Of a DNA stretch of 15,185 bases, positions 8,482-15,181 are shown piece after piece (positions within the stretch are counted from its first letter, which is position 1; every line of letters begins with the position of its first letter). Source of the DNA: Bacteroidota bacterium (lineage in GTDB: Bacteria; Zhuqueibacterota; Zhuqueibacteria; Zhuqueibacterales; Geothermadaptataceae); NCBI GenBank assembly GCA_011375275.1, contig DRLW01000479.1, forward strand, positions 1 through 15,185. Reading direction: 5' to 3'. Position numbers and translations under genes: made by a program. Below the pieces are notes generated by a model. That model was given only the letters and a program-made list of their open reading frames with translations, searched no databases and had not been told where the DNA came from.

Positions 8482-9243
8482 TCAGTGAGTCAGCGCATAA
8501 ATGATATAGTTGATGCCCAGTTTGTACCCGAGGCGGGAATATTTTGCGTCATATTTATAATCATCCGCATGCTCCCAGCTATCGCCGAGATCGACGTTGT
8601 GATTGATCAGCACCATCAACCTGCCATCGTCGTCGAAAATGCCGCGGCAATGAGGAATGCGGCCGCCCTTTTCATAGGTCATGCCGACATAAAGACTGGC
8701 CAGCCCCGGCACCTGGGGAAAGGAATCAAAATCATAATAACAATGAAAGAGCGGATGCGACGGCGGGATGTCGATAATCTGCCGCTCGGGAAACACCTTG
8801 GCAAACTCGGTAACGAAGTTCTGCCACTCTCTCTGGCCGTGAAAATCATCGATCATCAGGAAGCCGCCGCGCAACAGCCATTCGCGCAATTGTTTGGCTT
8901 CCTCATCTTTCATCTGCAGAAAACCGACTTCGACGATGTAGGCAAAGGCATAGTCGAAGAGCGCCTCATCCGTGAGGGACAGGGATACAGCATTCTCGGC
9001 GACGGGGAGCCGTGTCGTATGCCGGAGAGCGCGCAGCAGATGCTCCTCAGCACTGGGATAGTCCACCTGCCAGCTCTCGATACCGCCGTAGCGCATCATG
9101 AAACCAAGGGCATAATCTCCCATGCTGTATTTGATGCGCACAAAGGTAAAAAAATCCGGCGAGACTTCCTGCGCACGCAGGGTTGTGCCTGCCACGGAAA
9201 CCAGCGCGAAAACGAGTACTACCTGTCTGATGCGTCGTTTCAT
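8482..9243 (-). CDS. Exported DUF4159 protein, second of a tandem pair
   Basis: The product has 253 residues. A signal peptide is evident: basic MKRRIR, a hydrophobic core, and a likely signal peptidase I site LRA-Q near residue 24. The mature part is a single DUF4159 domain. It shares with its upstream neighbour FTFVRIK, a DYP-AE stretch, LREWLLRGGFLMIDDF, HPLFHCYYDF, a GDSWE segment and a C-terminal LGINYIIYALTH. DUF4159 is thought to adopt an amidotransferase-like fold without catalytic function; no catalytic Cys stands at the GGF turn here. DUF4159 domains commonly occur near or fused to BatA-like proteins, which fits the downstream genes. The gene starts three bases after the stop of the first copy and lacks a strong ribosome-binding site, so translation is probably coupled. 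It arose by duplication, judged from shared motifs; function is unknown. Confidence 0.88.
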   Translation of the reverse strand: MKRRIRQVVLVFALVSVAGTTLRAQEVSPDFFTFVRIKYSMGDYALGFMMRYGGIESWQVDYPSAEEHLLRALRHTTRLPVAENAVSLSLTDEALFDYAFAYIVEVGFLQMKDEEAKQLREWLLRGGFLMIDDFHGQREWQNFVTEFAKVFPERQIIDIPPSHPLFHCYYDFDSFPQVPGLASLYVGMTYEKGGRIPHCRGIFDDDGRLMVLINHNVDLGDSWEHADDYKYDAKYSRLGYKLGINYIIYALTH

Positions 9244-9246
9244 CGT

Positions 9247-9993
9247 TCAGTGGGTCATGGAATAAATGATATAGTTGATGCCGAGCTGAAAGGCCTCGCG
9301 GGAAAAAGAGGTCAGATCGTCCGGCCACTCCCAGCCGTCGCCGACATCGTTGTTGTAATTGACTATCGCTGCCATCCGGCCTTCAGGGTCAAACCAGCCG
9401 TAGTAAACCGGGAGATACCCATCACGAACATAGGGAGAGCTCATCCGCGGCAATTTTTTGATTTGAAAATAACAGTTGAACAGCGGATGTCGCTCATCCA
9501 GCTTGCGGTACGTATATTCCGGAACGATCTTTTTCATCTGGCTGATGAAATTAGCCAGCTCCGGCCTGCTGCGGAAATCATCGACGATCATGAATCCGCC
9601 CCGCTGCAGATATTCGCGCAGCCGCTTTGTTTCATCTTCATCCGGCTCCCACACACCGATTTCGCAGATATAGATGATGGGAAAATCGTAGATATCCTCA
9701 TCCTTCAGGGTGAGAACGAGGGGCTCGCCCGTGCTGTTGATATCTGTAAAATAATCGATGATCTGGTACATGTTGCGCTCAGCAACAGGATAATCATGCG
9801 CCCAGGGCGGCACCGGATGCTGGTAATACGGGATGCCGTAAACATCGCGTTTGGGCAGCCATTTGATGCGGACGAAGGTAAACGTATCTTTCAGATTCAG
9901 ATAGCGGGTTTTAGACTGCGCCGGCGCCTGAACCGCCAGCAGCAGAGAAACGCCGCAGAGCATGAGAGAGAGATGTCGTTTTGAAAAGATCAT
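9247..9993 (-). CDS. Exported DUF4159 protein, first of a tandem pair
   Basis: The product has 248 residues. The N-terminus (MIFSKRH plus a Leu/Val-rich core) is a signal peptide with a likely cleavage after QAPA, near residue 25. The mature chain is one DUF4159 domain: FTFVRIKW at about 38-45, a WAHDYPVAE stretch, LREYLQRGGFMIVDDF at about 125-140, HPLFNCYF near 169-176, and LGINYIIYSMTH at the end. An AAGGA element upstream gives a plausible but distant ribosome-binding site. It follows the TPR-peptidase gene by 99 bases and precedes its paralogue by 3. The acidic DDF after the Gly-Gly turn is kept in both copies and could bind a ligand or partner (inference). Placement outside the cytosol fits a role with the periplasmic faces of the vWA and DUF4175 proteins. 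Confidence 0.88.
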   Translation of the reverse strand: MIFSKRHLSLMLCGVSLLLAVQAPAQSKTRYLNLKDTFTFVRIKWLPKRDVYGIPYYQHPVPPWAHDYPVAERNMYQIIDYFTDINSTGEPLVLTLKDEDIYDFPIIYICEIGVWEPDEDETKRLREYLQRGGFMIVDDFRSRPELANFISQMKKIVPEYTYRKLDERHPLFNCYFQIKKLPRMSSPYVRDGYLPVYYGWFDPEGRMAAIVNYNNDVGDGWEWPDDLTSFSREAFQLGINYIIYSMTH

Positions 9994-10092
9994 CTATTCA
10001 GAATTCCTTGCAAAAAGTCTATCGGCACGTTCAAACGATCCATCCCCCGGTGTTAGTACTTTGCAACATCATCGTTTGCAACAGACCGGCCA
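9994..10092. repeat. Short repeats between the TPR-peptidase and DUF4159 genes
   Basis: This 99-base spacer carries a direct repeat TTTGCAACA at 10060-10068 and 10075-10083. It also holds an 8-base inverted repeat CAAACGAT (10032-10039) with ATCGTTTG (10071-10078), 31 bases apart. No T tract follows in the direction of transcription, so it is not a standard terminator. It could be an RNA structure or protein site, or chance. Confidence 0.3.
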
Positions 10093-12732
10093 TCAGCGCG
10101 CCGTGCGCAGCAGGATATTCTGTGCGCGGTCAAACATCGGAGCGATTTCCAGCGCCTTGAGTGCATGCCGCCGGGCCTGATCTTTCCTTCCGAGGCGCAA
10201 GGCGGCATCGGCTACCCGGCAATGCACACCAGCCTTGTCTGTTGGATTAAGAGCCAGTTCGATACGGTACTCGCGCAGGGCAGCCGCTGGTTCGTTTTTT
10301 TGCAGATAAAGGTCTCCCAGCCTGCGGTGCAACTCCGCCCGGTATGGGTTGATCTGCATGGCGACGAGCAGGGCCTGCTCCTGCCATTCGGGCTCACCGA
10401 GTTTTCGCGCCAGCTCTTCCAGCTTGAGGGCGGCAGCATCGCTCTTGGCGTCGCGTTTCAGTACCTCGCGCAGCATGAGCGCTGATCGGCGGTCATCACC
10501 TTTGCGGGCATAGGCACGCGCCAGAGCACGCCAGGGATTATCCTGCTCCCGGTAGTCGGGATACAACTGCGCGGCTCTTTCCAGCAGCCGGATGCCCTCG
10601 TCGAGCTGATCATCATCGATCAGCATGATACCCAAACGCAGGGTTGCATAAAAATCCGCCGGTTCAGCAGCGATACGTCGGCGGAAATAAGCGACCTGTT
10701 CTTCAGGCTGCTCAGGGATATCTTTGGAGTCGAAGTTGAGCACAACAGAGTCAGGCAGAAACCGGGAGCGCAGATAACGGGCGAAACGGCTGTCAAACTT
10801 TTCTGCATTGAGATTGAGTACTCGCTTTAGCGCTTCCTGCGTATCCCGGTCCTGCCGAAATTGCTGCAGCAGAGCGATCAGGGTCTTCATGCCATAGTGT
10901 TCGACGACATATTCAGTGATCAGCGAGGACTGATAGTAGGAGAACGTCACCCGCCGCGGATCGCCGGTGAAATTGCGGTCCAGCTCCAGCAAAGGGATGA
11001 GCTCATCTTTCTGCAGCGCTTCGATCATCATCACCTGGTGGTTCATTGCCCAGGCCGGGTTCGCGCGCGCGGCTTCATAAACGGAAATCCCCTCTGCCAG
11101 CCAGCGCGGCACGCGGTTATTGGTCAGAGTCAGATGCACGACATGGGCGAACTCGTGCCACAGGGTTTCCATCCAGTTAAAAGTCCCGAACGGCCGTGCT
11201 CGCGGAGAATTCATCGTGATCAGCGGGCCGAAACAAATACCGAGAAAATATTCAGCACCCGGCAGGCCAAAACAACGAACAGCAAAATCGTCATGCTTCG
11301 GGAAAATTTCCAGCGTCACCTTTTGCTGCATCTGCAATCCGTAGCGCGGGACGATGGCTTGCCAGGCTTTTTCAGCCAGCTCCGCAGCATAGGGGCCGAT
11401 AACATCGCGGTCGCTCTCGTGCAGACGAATGAGAAAATGCTCGGTCTGGATGGTGTCGTAATCGACATAGCTGTCGAAGAGTTTGAGCAGATTGCCGGTG
11501 TACAGGTTATAGGGGTCGAGAGCAAAGGCTTTTTCCAACGCCTGGCGCGCAGGTTCCAGCATGGCCAGACGCGAACGCGCTGTCCCCAGCCCGGAAAGGG
11601 CAGCAGCATCATCAGGGTTCAATCGCACGGCTTTTTCAAAATATCCGATCGCTTCCCGAAACAGATAGCGGCGGGCCAGGGTTTCTCCGGCCCGCGTGTA
11701 CACCGTGCTGAAGGCCGGGTTGATGCGCATGATCTTGCCTTCGATCTTGCGAAAACGGCCCTCATTTTTCTGCAGCAGAGCGATTTCGGCTGCAACGGTC
11801 AGCGCATGCAGATTGCCGGGCACGATTTTGAGGGCGCGCTCTATCGTCTCCCGGGCAGAGTCGAGGCTTTCGGTCATGGAAAACAACCGGGCCGCGGCGA
11901 CCAACACCTCAGGATTTTTCTCATAATCATCCAGCAGTTTTTCGATGATCGCCAGAGCACGGCCCATATCTTTCTGGGCATAAGCGCGCGCCAGACCGAG
12001 ATGCGCAGCTAGTGCATTTTTGTTCTGCCGCAAGGCATCTTCGAAGATGGATATCGCTTCTTCAGCATTGTATTTATCCAGAAAAAGATTGCCCCATGCG
12101 ATATAAAAGCGCCAGTCTTCGGGCTTGAGTTTCACGGCATCGAAGAACAGATCGTTGGCATCATCGATACGATTGACGAGAACGCAGGCTCGCGCAGTGA
12201 GGTAGGTCAGCCGGGCATCAGGATAGGGTGTCTCCCGGAACAGCTCGATCACCTGTTGCGCGGAACGGCGGGCATTTTCCTTTCTGCCGAAAAGCGCATC
12301 CAGCTCCGCGAGATTGAGCGTCGCGTCGAGCAGATTCCGGCTCTTTGCCAGAGCACGGGTGAAAAACGTACGCGCTTTGTCGTAATTCCCCAGGGCCAGC
12401 TCGACCTCTCCCATCCGGTTCAGCAAAGGCGCAAACTCTACCCAGTTGCTCACACTTGTGAGCACCTTTGCCGCCATTTTCAGCTCACCCTTTGCCTGGT
12501 ACGTCCGCGAAAGCCAGAGCAGCGACAGCACAGAAGGCCGCGGGCTGGTCAGGGCTGTGATCGCCTGCTCATAGTTCCCTTTAAAAAATGCGCTTTTGCC
12601 GGCTTCGACATTCTGAGCACGGGCGGTGCCTGCTGTGAGGACAACGAGACACAGAACAACCGCAGGAGAGAGTGATCTCCGGTTTTGTGCAAATGCCGGG
12701 CTCGGGAAAAGGAAGGCTGAAATCGTGCGCAT
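10093..12732 (-). CDS. Exported TPR protein with inserted gluzincin metallopeptidase domain
   Basis: The product has 879 residues. The N-terminus carries a signal peptide with an unusually long leader (RR at 18-19, hydrophobic core about 23-36, likely cleavage after ARA near 39). Residues about 42-415 form a tetratricopeptide repeat array, with repeats such as EAIGYFEKAVRLNPDDA near 360-376. Residues about 430-655 form a peptidase-MA-like gluzincin domain: zinc-site HEFAH at 526-530 and the third-ligand candidate E547 in WLAEG. All expected catalytic residues are present, so activity is plausible. A second TPR array (about 675-870) closes the protein. Such a peptidase flanked by TPRs suggests a scaffold that presents protein substrates to the protease in the periplasm (inference). 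It heads the probable operon with the DUF4159 pair and moxR. The start at 12732 is the only in-frame ATG ahead of the signal core. Substrate is unknown. Confidence 0.88.
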   Translation of the reverse strand: MRTISAFLFPSPAFAQNRRSLSPAVVLCLVVLTAGTARAQNVEAGKSAFFKGNYEQAITALTSPRPSVLSLLWLSRTYQAKGELKMAAKVLTSVSNWVEFAPLLNRMGEVELALGNYDKARTFFTRALAKSRNLLDATLNLAELDALFGRKENARRSAQQVIELFRETPYPDARLTYLTARACVLVNRIDDANDLFFDAVKLKPEDWRFYIAWGNLFLDKYNAEEAISIFEDALRQNKNALAAHLGLARAYAQKDMGRALAIIEKLLDDYEKNPEVLVAAARLFSMTESLDSARETIERALKIVPGNLHALTVAAEIALLQKNEGRFRKIEGKIMRINPAFSTVYTRAGETLARRYLFREAIGYFEKAVRLNPDDAAALSGLGTARSRLAMLEPARQALEKAFALDPYNLYTGNLLKLFDSYVDYDTIQTEHFLIRLHESDRDVIGPYAAELAEKAWQAIVPRYGLQMQQKVTLEIFPKHDDFAVRCFGLPGAEYFLGICFGPLITMNSPRARPFGTFNWMETLWHEFAHVVHLTLTNNRVPRWLAEGISVYEAARANPAWAMNHQVMMIEALQKDELIPLLELDRNFTGDPRRVTFSYYQSSLITEYVVEHYGMKTLIALLQQFRQDRDTQEALKRVLNLNAEKFDSRFARYLRSRFLPDSVVLNFDSKDIPEQPEEQVAYFRRRIAAEPADFYATLRLGIMLIDDDQLDEGIRLLERAAQLYPDYREQDNPWRALARAYARKGDDRRSALMLREVLKRDAKSDAAALKLEELARKLGEPEWQEQALLVAMQINPYRAELHRRLGDLYLQKNEPAAALREYRIELALNPTDKAGVHCRVADAALRLGRKDQARRHALKALEIAPMFDRAQNILLRTAR

Positions 12733-12737
12733 GAAGT

Positions 12738-12759
12738 TCAGGACCTGATGACAATGTCA
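12738..12759. promoter_or_regulatory. Two abutting 11-base palindromes just upstream of the TPR-peptidase start
   Basis: TCAGG-A-CCTGA (12738-12748) and TGACA-A-TGTCA (12749-12759) are both perfect dyads with a one-base centre. They touch each other and end 5 bases before the start codon at 12732. The only plausible ribosome-binding AGG lies inside the first dyad. They could be an operator or an RNA element that controls translation, but no protein binder is evident. Confidence 0.4.
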
Positions 12760-12848
12760 AATAATAGTGGGTGTGTGCAACGAACAGGGTTCAGGCGGCT
12801 GGCCGCAGCAGAGTACCTGTTTTCCAAAAGCAGGAACCAGGTGATCAT

Positions 12849-12863
12849 AACCTGAAAAATTCA
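12849..12863 (-). promoter_or_regulatory. Shared 15-base word, copy upstream of the main operon
   Basis: On the minus strand this reads TGAATTTTTCAGGTT, an exact match to the copy just upstream of the sigma gene. It lies 117 bases before the TPR-peptidase start. The 11-base core also occurs inverted at 12906-12916. It is a candidate site for a common regulator, possibly the ECF sigma factor, but chance is not excluded because the word is AT-rich. Confidence 0.35.
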
Positions 12864-12916
12864 TATCTCCTGAAAAGGTACGACAAAGAGATACTGCACT
12901 GAACGGAATTTTTCAG

Positions 12917-12966
12917 TTATCCCGTTTTTCCCGGCGTGAAGCGGTGATTGGAAAAAATCGGGATAA
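12917..12966. repeat. Bulged 15-bp inverted repeat in the intergenic region
   Basis: TTATCCCG (12917-12924) pairs with CGGGATAA (12959-12966), and TTTTTCC (12925-12931) pairs with GGAAAAA (12950-12956). This leaves a two-base bulge and an 18-base loop. Read on the minus strand no T tract follows the stem, so it is not a classic terminator. It may still stop or protect the sigma-unit transcript. Confidence 0.5.
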
Positions 12967-13074
12967 AAAATGAAATCTACTGCGAAATCTTTCGGGATGC
13001 AAACAAAACACGGACTCAGTATATGAAAAAATTGCAAGAACTACTCTGATACCAGTCAGACAGCATCGTGTTTC

Positions 13075-13947
13075 CTACTGTTCGCTGAGCGCATCCGGCT
13101 CGAGCAGCAGACGCGTGGTTTCGATATCTACGGTCTGACTGGCTTTTTGCATGCGCTTGCCGTCTTTGTCGAGGATATCGCTGAACGAGCTGAATGTGAG
13201 CAGATTCTTTTTGTGCACCATGATACCCAACTCCGGTGAGAAGTATATCGTTCCTTCACTGGTGCTTTTGTTTTGGTATTTCCAGCTTTTGTATCCGTGC
13301 GTGTTGTACGGCGTGGACGTCAGGTCCCAGTCGTACTCGAGAACACTGGAAAAAGAGATCACTGCGCTGCGGATATTCTGTACCGTCTCGAATCCTTCAA
13401 AACGATAGGTGGTTTTCGCACACAACGGTTCATCCTCACCGATATCGATGAAGACGTTTTTTTTCCATTCATACCCCGGGGAAATTTTCTTTCTCGGAAA
13501 GACAGGGCGGTTGTGTTTGTAGTTTTCTTCGTAATAGATTCGCCTGCGCTCGTTTTCTCCCCGGACGTCGTGCAGCTCGCCGGCTTCATCCATAACCAGC
13601 GTATAAACCGAGCGTTTGCCCAGCGCGTTTTTCTTGCGTTTGTGTTGGGGATAGTTTTCCGGATAGTAGATGCTGTCCGCGACCACGGTCATCTCAACTT
13701 CGATGGTATAATATCCGGTGCTGGAATCCTGATCGACGACGCGGATGAGCATGCTCTGCTGAGCGCTGCGCCCGATGGTTACCGTATCTTCCCCGGCAAC
13801 GGCGACCTCCTTCTCGACCTCATCGGTCATCAGGTAGCGATACTGCTGACCGGGCTGATATTTAAAGGTCAGCAGGATGCCCTCATCGTTTTTCTGGCAG
13901 GCAAAAAGAAAAAGAAGTGGAAGAAACAACCGATACAAACGGCTCAT
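13075..13947 (-). CDS. Small lipoprotein of the sigma/anti-sigma unit
   Basis: The product has 290 residues. A lipoprotein signal is clear: a basic start MSRLYR, a Leu/Phe-rich core and the lipobox LFAC with lipid-modified C17. The mature part looks beta-strand rich, with alternating hydrophobic residues such as YQPGQQYRYLMTDEVEKEV at about 30-48. It carries Gly turns, no helix bundle and no catalytic motif that I recognise. The opening YQPGQQYRY recalls DUF6263-like periplasmic proteins, but I hold this only loosely. The start overlaps the anti-sigma stop (ATGA), and a GGAGG lies about 10 bases upstream, so the two genes are translationally linked. Its position suggests it is an effector or sensor of the same envelope response (inference). 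Two cysteines besides C17 are not obvious apart from C176, so disulfides are unlikely. Confidence 0.85.
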   Translation of the reverse strand: MSRLYRLFLPLLFLFACQKNDEGILLTFKYQPGQQYRYLMTDEVEKEVAVAGEDTVTIGRSAQQSMLIRVVDQDSSTGYYTIEVEMTVVADSIYYPENYPQHKRKKNALGKRSVYTLVMDEAGELHDVRGENERRRIYYEENYKHNRPVFPRKKISPGYEWKKNVFIDIGEDEPLCAKTTYRFEGFETVQNIRSAVISFSSVLEYDWDLTSTPYNTHGYKSWKYQNKSTSEGTIYFSPELGIMVHKKNLLTFSSFSDILDKDGKRMQKASQTVDIETTRLLLEPDALSEQ

Positions 13948-14525
13948 TCAGAGAACGCCTCCACGCGCATCAGGGCCGCGCCTGCAGCGATCGGTTCCAC
14001 GCTGCCGAGAGCAGCACGGCTCCACGCGGCAAACTGGGCTTCAGGGTGCCCGGGATTAACCTGGGAAATAAACTGCGCCCCGTCGATGGCCGTACCCCAT
14101 TCGGGTTCGAGCACGATCCGGGATTCGAAGACTTCCACGTCGCGGTTGCCGGACGAATGGTACCAGTTCCACGCGGAAACAGAAAGCAGCAGAACTGCGG
14201 CCACGCCAGCAATCCACGACAGGGTACGCATCCAGACAGGTTCATGATTTTCAGGAACAGCAGGCGCCTGTCCGGGCTCTGCAAGGGCAACAACACGCGC
14301 CGGCACCTGTTTTTTGATCGCCTCCCAGGTCGTTTCCCAGTAGCTGTCACCGGGATCAGGTACACTGCGCAACTGCAGCAGTGTGCGGGTTTTTTGATAA
14401 GCCGTTATTTCGTTGCGGCACTCGAGGCACTCAGCAGTATGTTCATCGACGAGCTGTTTGAGCGAGAGCGGCAGCTCACAATCGATGTAATCCGGGATAT
14501 ATTTTCGCATCTCATGACATTCCAT
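13944..14525 (-). CDS. Membrane anti-sigma factor with zinc-binding N-terminus (zf-HC2/ZAS type)
   Basis: The product has 193 residues. The N-terminus carries the zinc-binding anti-sigma signature H29-x3-C33-x2-C36, with C3 or H4 as the further ligand. One transmembrane helix spans about residues 101-120 (WIAGVAAVLLLSVSAWNW), placing the zinc domain in the cytosol and about 70 residues outside. In this family the zinc domain holds the cognate ECF sigma factor inactive until a signal releases it. The gene follows the sigma gene by 11 bases with a good AGGAG about 8 bases before its ATG, and overlaps the lipoprotein gene by 4. The outer segment has no domain I recognise; it is the likely site of signal input. 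Confidence 0.9.
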   Translation of the reverse strand: MECHEMRKYIPDYIDCELPLSLKQLVDEHTAECLECRNEITAYQKTRTLLQLRSVPDPGDSYWETTWEAIKKQVPARVVALAEPGQAPAVPENHEPVWMRTLSWIAGVAAVLLLSVSAWNWYHSSGNRDVEVFESRIVLEPEWGTAIDGAQFISQVNPGHPEAQFAAWSRAALGSVEPIAAGAALMRVEAFSE

Positions 14526-14536
14526 CGTAAAATCTC

Positions 14537-15157
14537 CTAATCTTCAATATATCGGGACAAAACCTTGCGCATCTTTTTTCGGGCATGGTGTAAATTGGTG
14601 CGAACCGTGACAAGCGAACAGTTGAGAATTTCAGAAATCACCTTTTTCGACAAGCCTTCGACCTCGTGCATGATGATCACCGCCTTCTGCTGTGCAGGCA
14701 GATCATCGATACACTCATTGATTTGTTTCAGAAGCTCCTTGTTGGCCAGAATCTGTCCGGGATTGCGCACCCGCTTACTGGTCGCCAGCTCGTACATGGA
14801 AAAGCTGTCGGGGTTATCATCCAGCGGCAACATGCGCCGGCGCGTGCGCGCCTTGCGATAATCGATGCTCAGGTTTATCGTGATCTGGTATAACCATGAG
14901 GTAAACGAATTGCTGTTGCGCAGCCGGTGCAAATTTTTAAAAACACGGATGAAGGTCTCCTGCACGATCTCATCTGCGTCCGTATGGTTGCCGACCATCT
15001 GGTAGGACAATGTATAGACAACCCGGCAGAAACGCGTATACAGTTCCTTGTACGCCAGCTCATCGCCATCCTGCGCCCTGCGGATGATGGATTCCTGTGA
15101 TTCTTTTTCAAGCCCCCCGGGTACTCTTCCCTTATATTCGGCCTGTTGGTTTACCAT
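14537..15157 (-). CDS. ECF-type RNA polymerase sigma-70 factor
   Basis: The product has 206 residues with only the two core regions of an ECF sigma factor. Region 2 (about 38-104) contains DADEIVQETFIRVFKNL and SWLYQITINLSIDYRKAR, which contact the -10 element and core polymerase. Region 4 (about 144-200) contains IDDLPAQQKAVIIMHEVEGLS and a helix-turn-helix ending VRTNLHHARKKM. The linker between them is short and lacks a region-3 domain. In region 4, the helix-turn-helix reads SKKVISEILNCSLVTVR, an ordinary variant of the family motif. The start at 15157 gives about 20 residues before the usual ECF opening; no other ATG lies between, so it is accepted, with an AGG about 11 bases upstream. 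The membrane anti-sigma gene follows directly, which marks it as an envelope- or signal-responsive regulator. Its targets are not visible from sequence. Confidence 0.95.
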   Translation of the reverse strand: MVNQQAEYKGRVPGGLEKESQESIIRRAQDGDELAYKELYTRFCRVVYTLSYQMVGNHTDADEIVQETFIRVFKNLHRLRNSNSFTSWLYQITINLSIDYRKARTRRRMLPLDDNPDSFSMYELATSKRVRNPGQILANKELLKQINECIDDLPAQQKAVIIMHEVEGLSKKVISEILNCSLVTVRTNLHHARKKMRKVLSRYIED

Positions 15158-15166
15158 ATCAAATTC

Positions 15167-15181
15167 AACCTGAAAAATTCA
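15167..15181 (-). promoter_or_regulatory. Shared 15-base word, copy upstream of the sigma gene
   Basis: On the minus strand this reads TGAATTTTTCAGGTT and ends 9 bases before the sigma start codon. It matches the copy at 12849-12863 exactly. The first gene of the unit and the main operon thus share a sequence in their upstream regions, as expected of an autoregulated sigma factor. The close distance to the ATG would demand a near-leaderless transcript if it were a -35 element, which weakens that reading. The AGG within it may simply be the ribosome-binding site. Confidence 0.35.

Larger units (their letters stand above)
12733..13074. other. Non-coding region between the sigma unit and the main operon
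   Basis: This 342-base stretch holds no supportable gene. It probably contains the 3' end of the sigma-unit transcript and the promoter and leader of the main operon. Structures seen are a weak stem TCTGA/TCAGA (13045-13060) with an A6 run at 13026-13031 (a T tract on the minus strand), and a 15-bp bulged inverted repeat (12917-12966). There is also an 11-base inverted repeat CTGAAAAATTC (12852-12862) with GAATTTTTCAG (12906-12916), a hairpin CCTGTTTT/AAAAGCAGG (12816-12834), and GCGGC/GCCGC (12795-12806). Two abutting palindromes lie next to the start codon. No promoter matches the sigma-70 consensus well enough to call. Confidence 0.6.

Noticed and set aside
8350..9984. A 544-codon open frame on the plus strand opposite both DUF4159 genes and the start of moxR
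   Set aside because: Its codons lie exactly opposite those of both DUF4159 genes, which happen to share one frame because their gap is 3 bases. It stays open because those genes avoid TTA, CTA and TCA codons. The minus-strand proteins have signal peptides and family motifs; the plus-strand product has none.
10861..12012. A 383-codon open frame on the plus strand opposite the TPR-peptidase gene
   Set aside because: The minus strand encodes clear TPRs and HEFAH in the same span; the plus-strand product is unlike any family I recognise.
13026..13060. A rho-independent terminator after the lipoprotein gene
   Set aside because: The stem is only 5 bp and the T tract lies about 13 bases beyond it, too far for a standard terminator.
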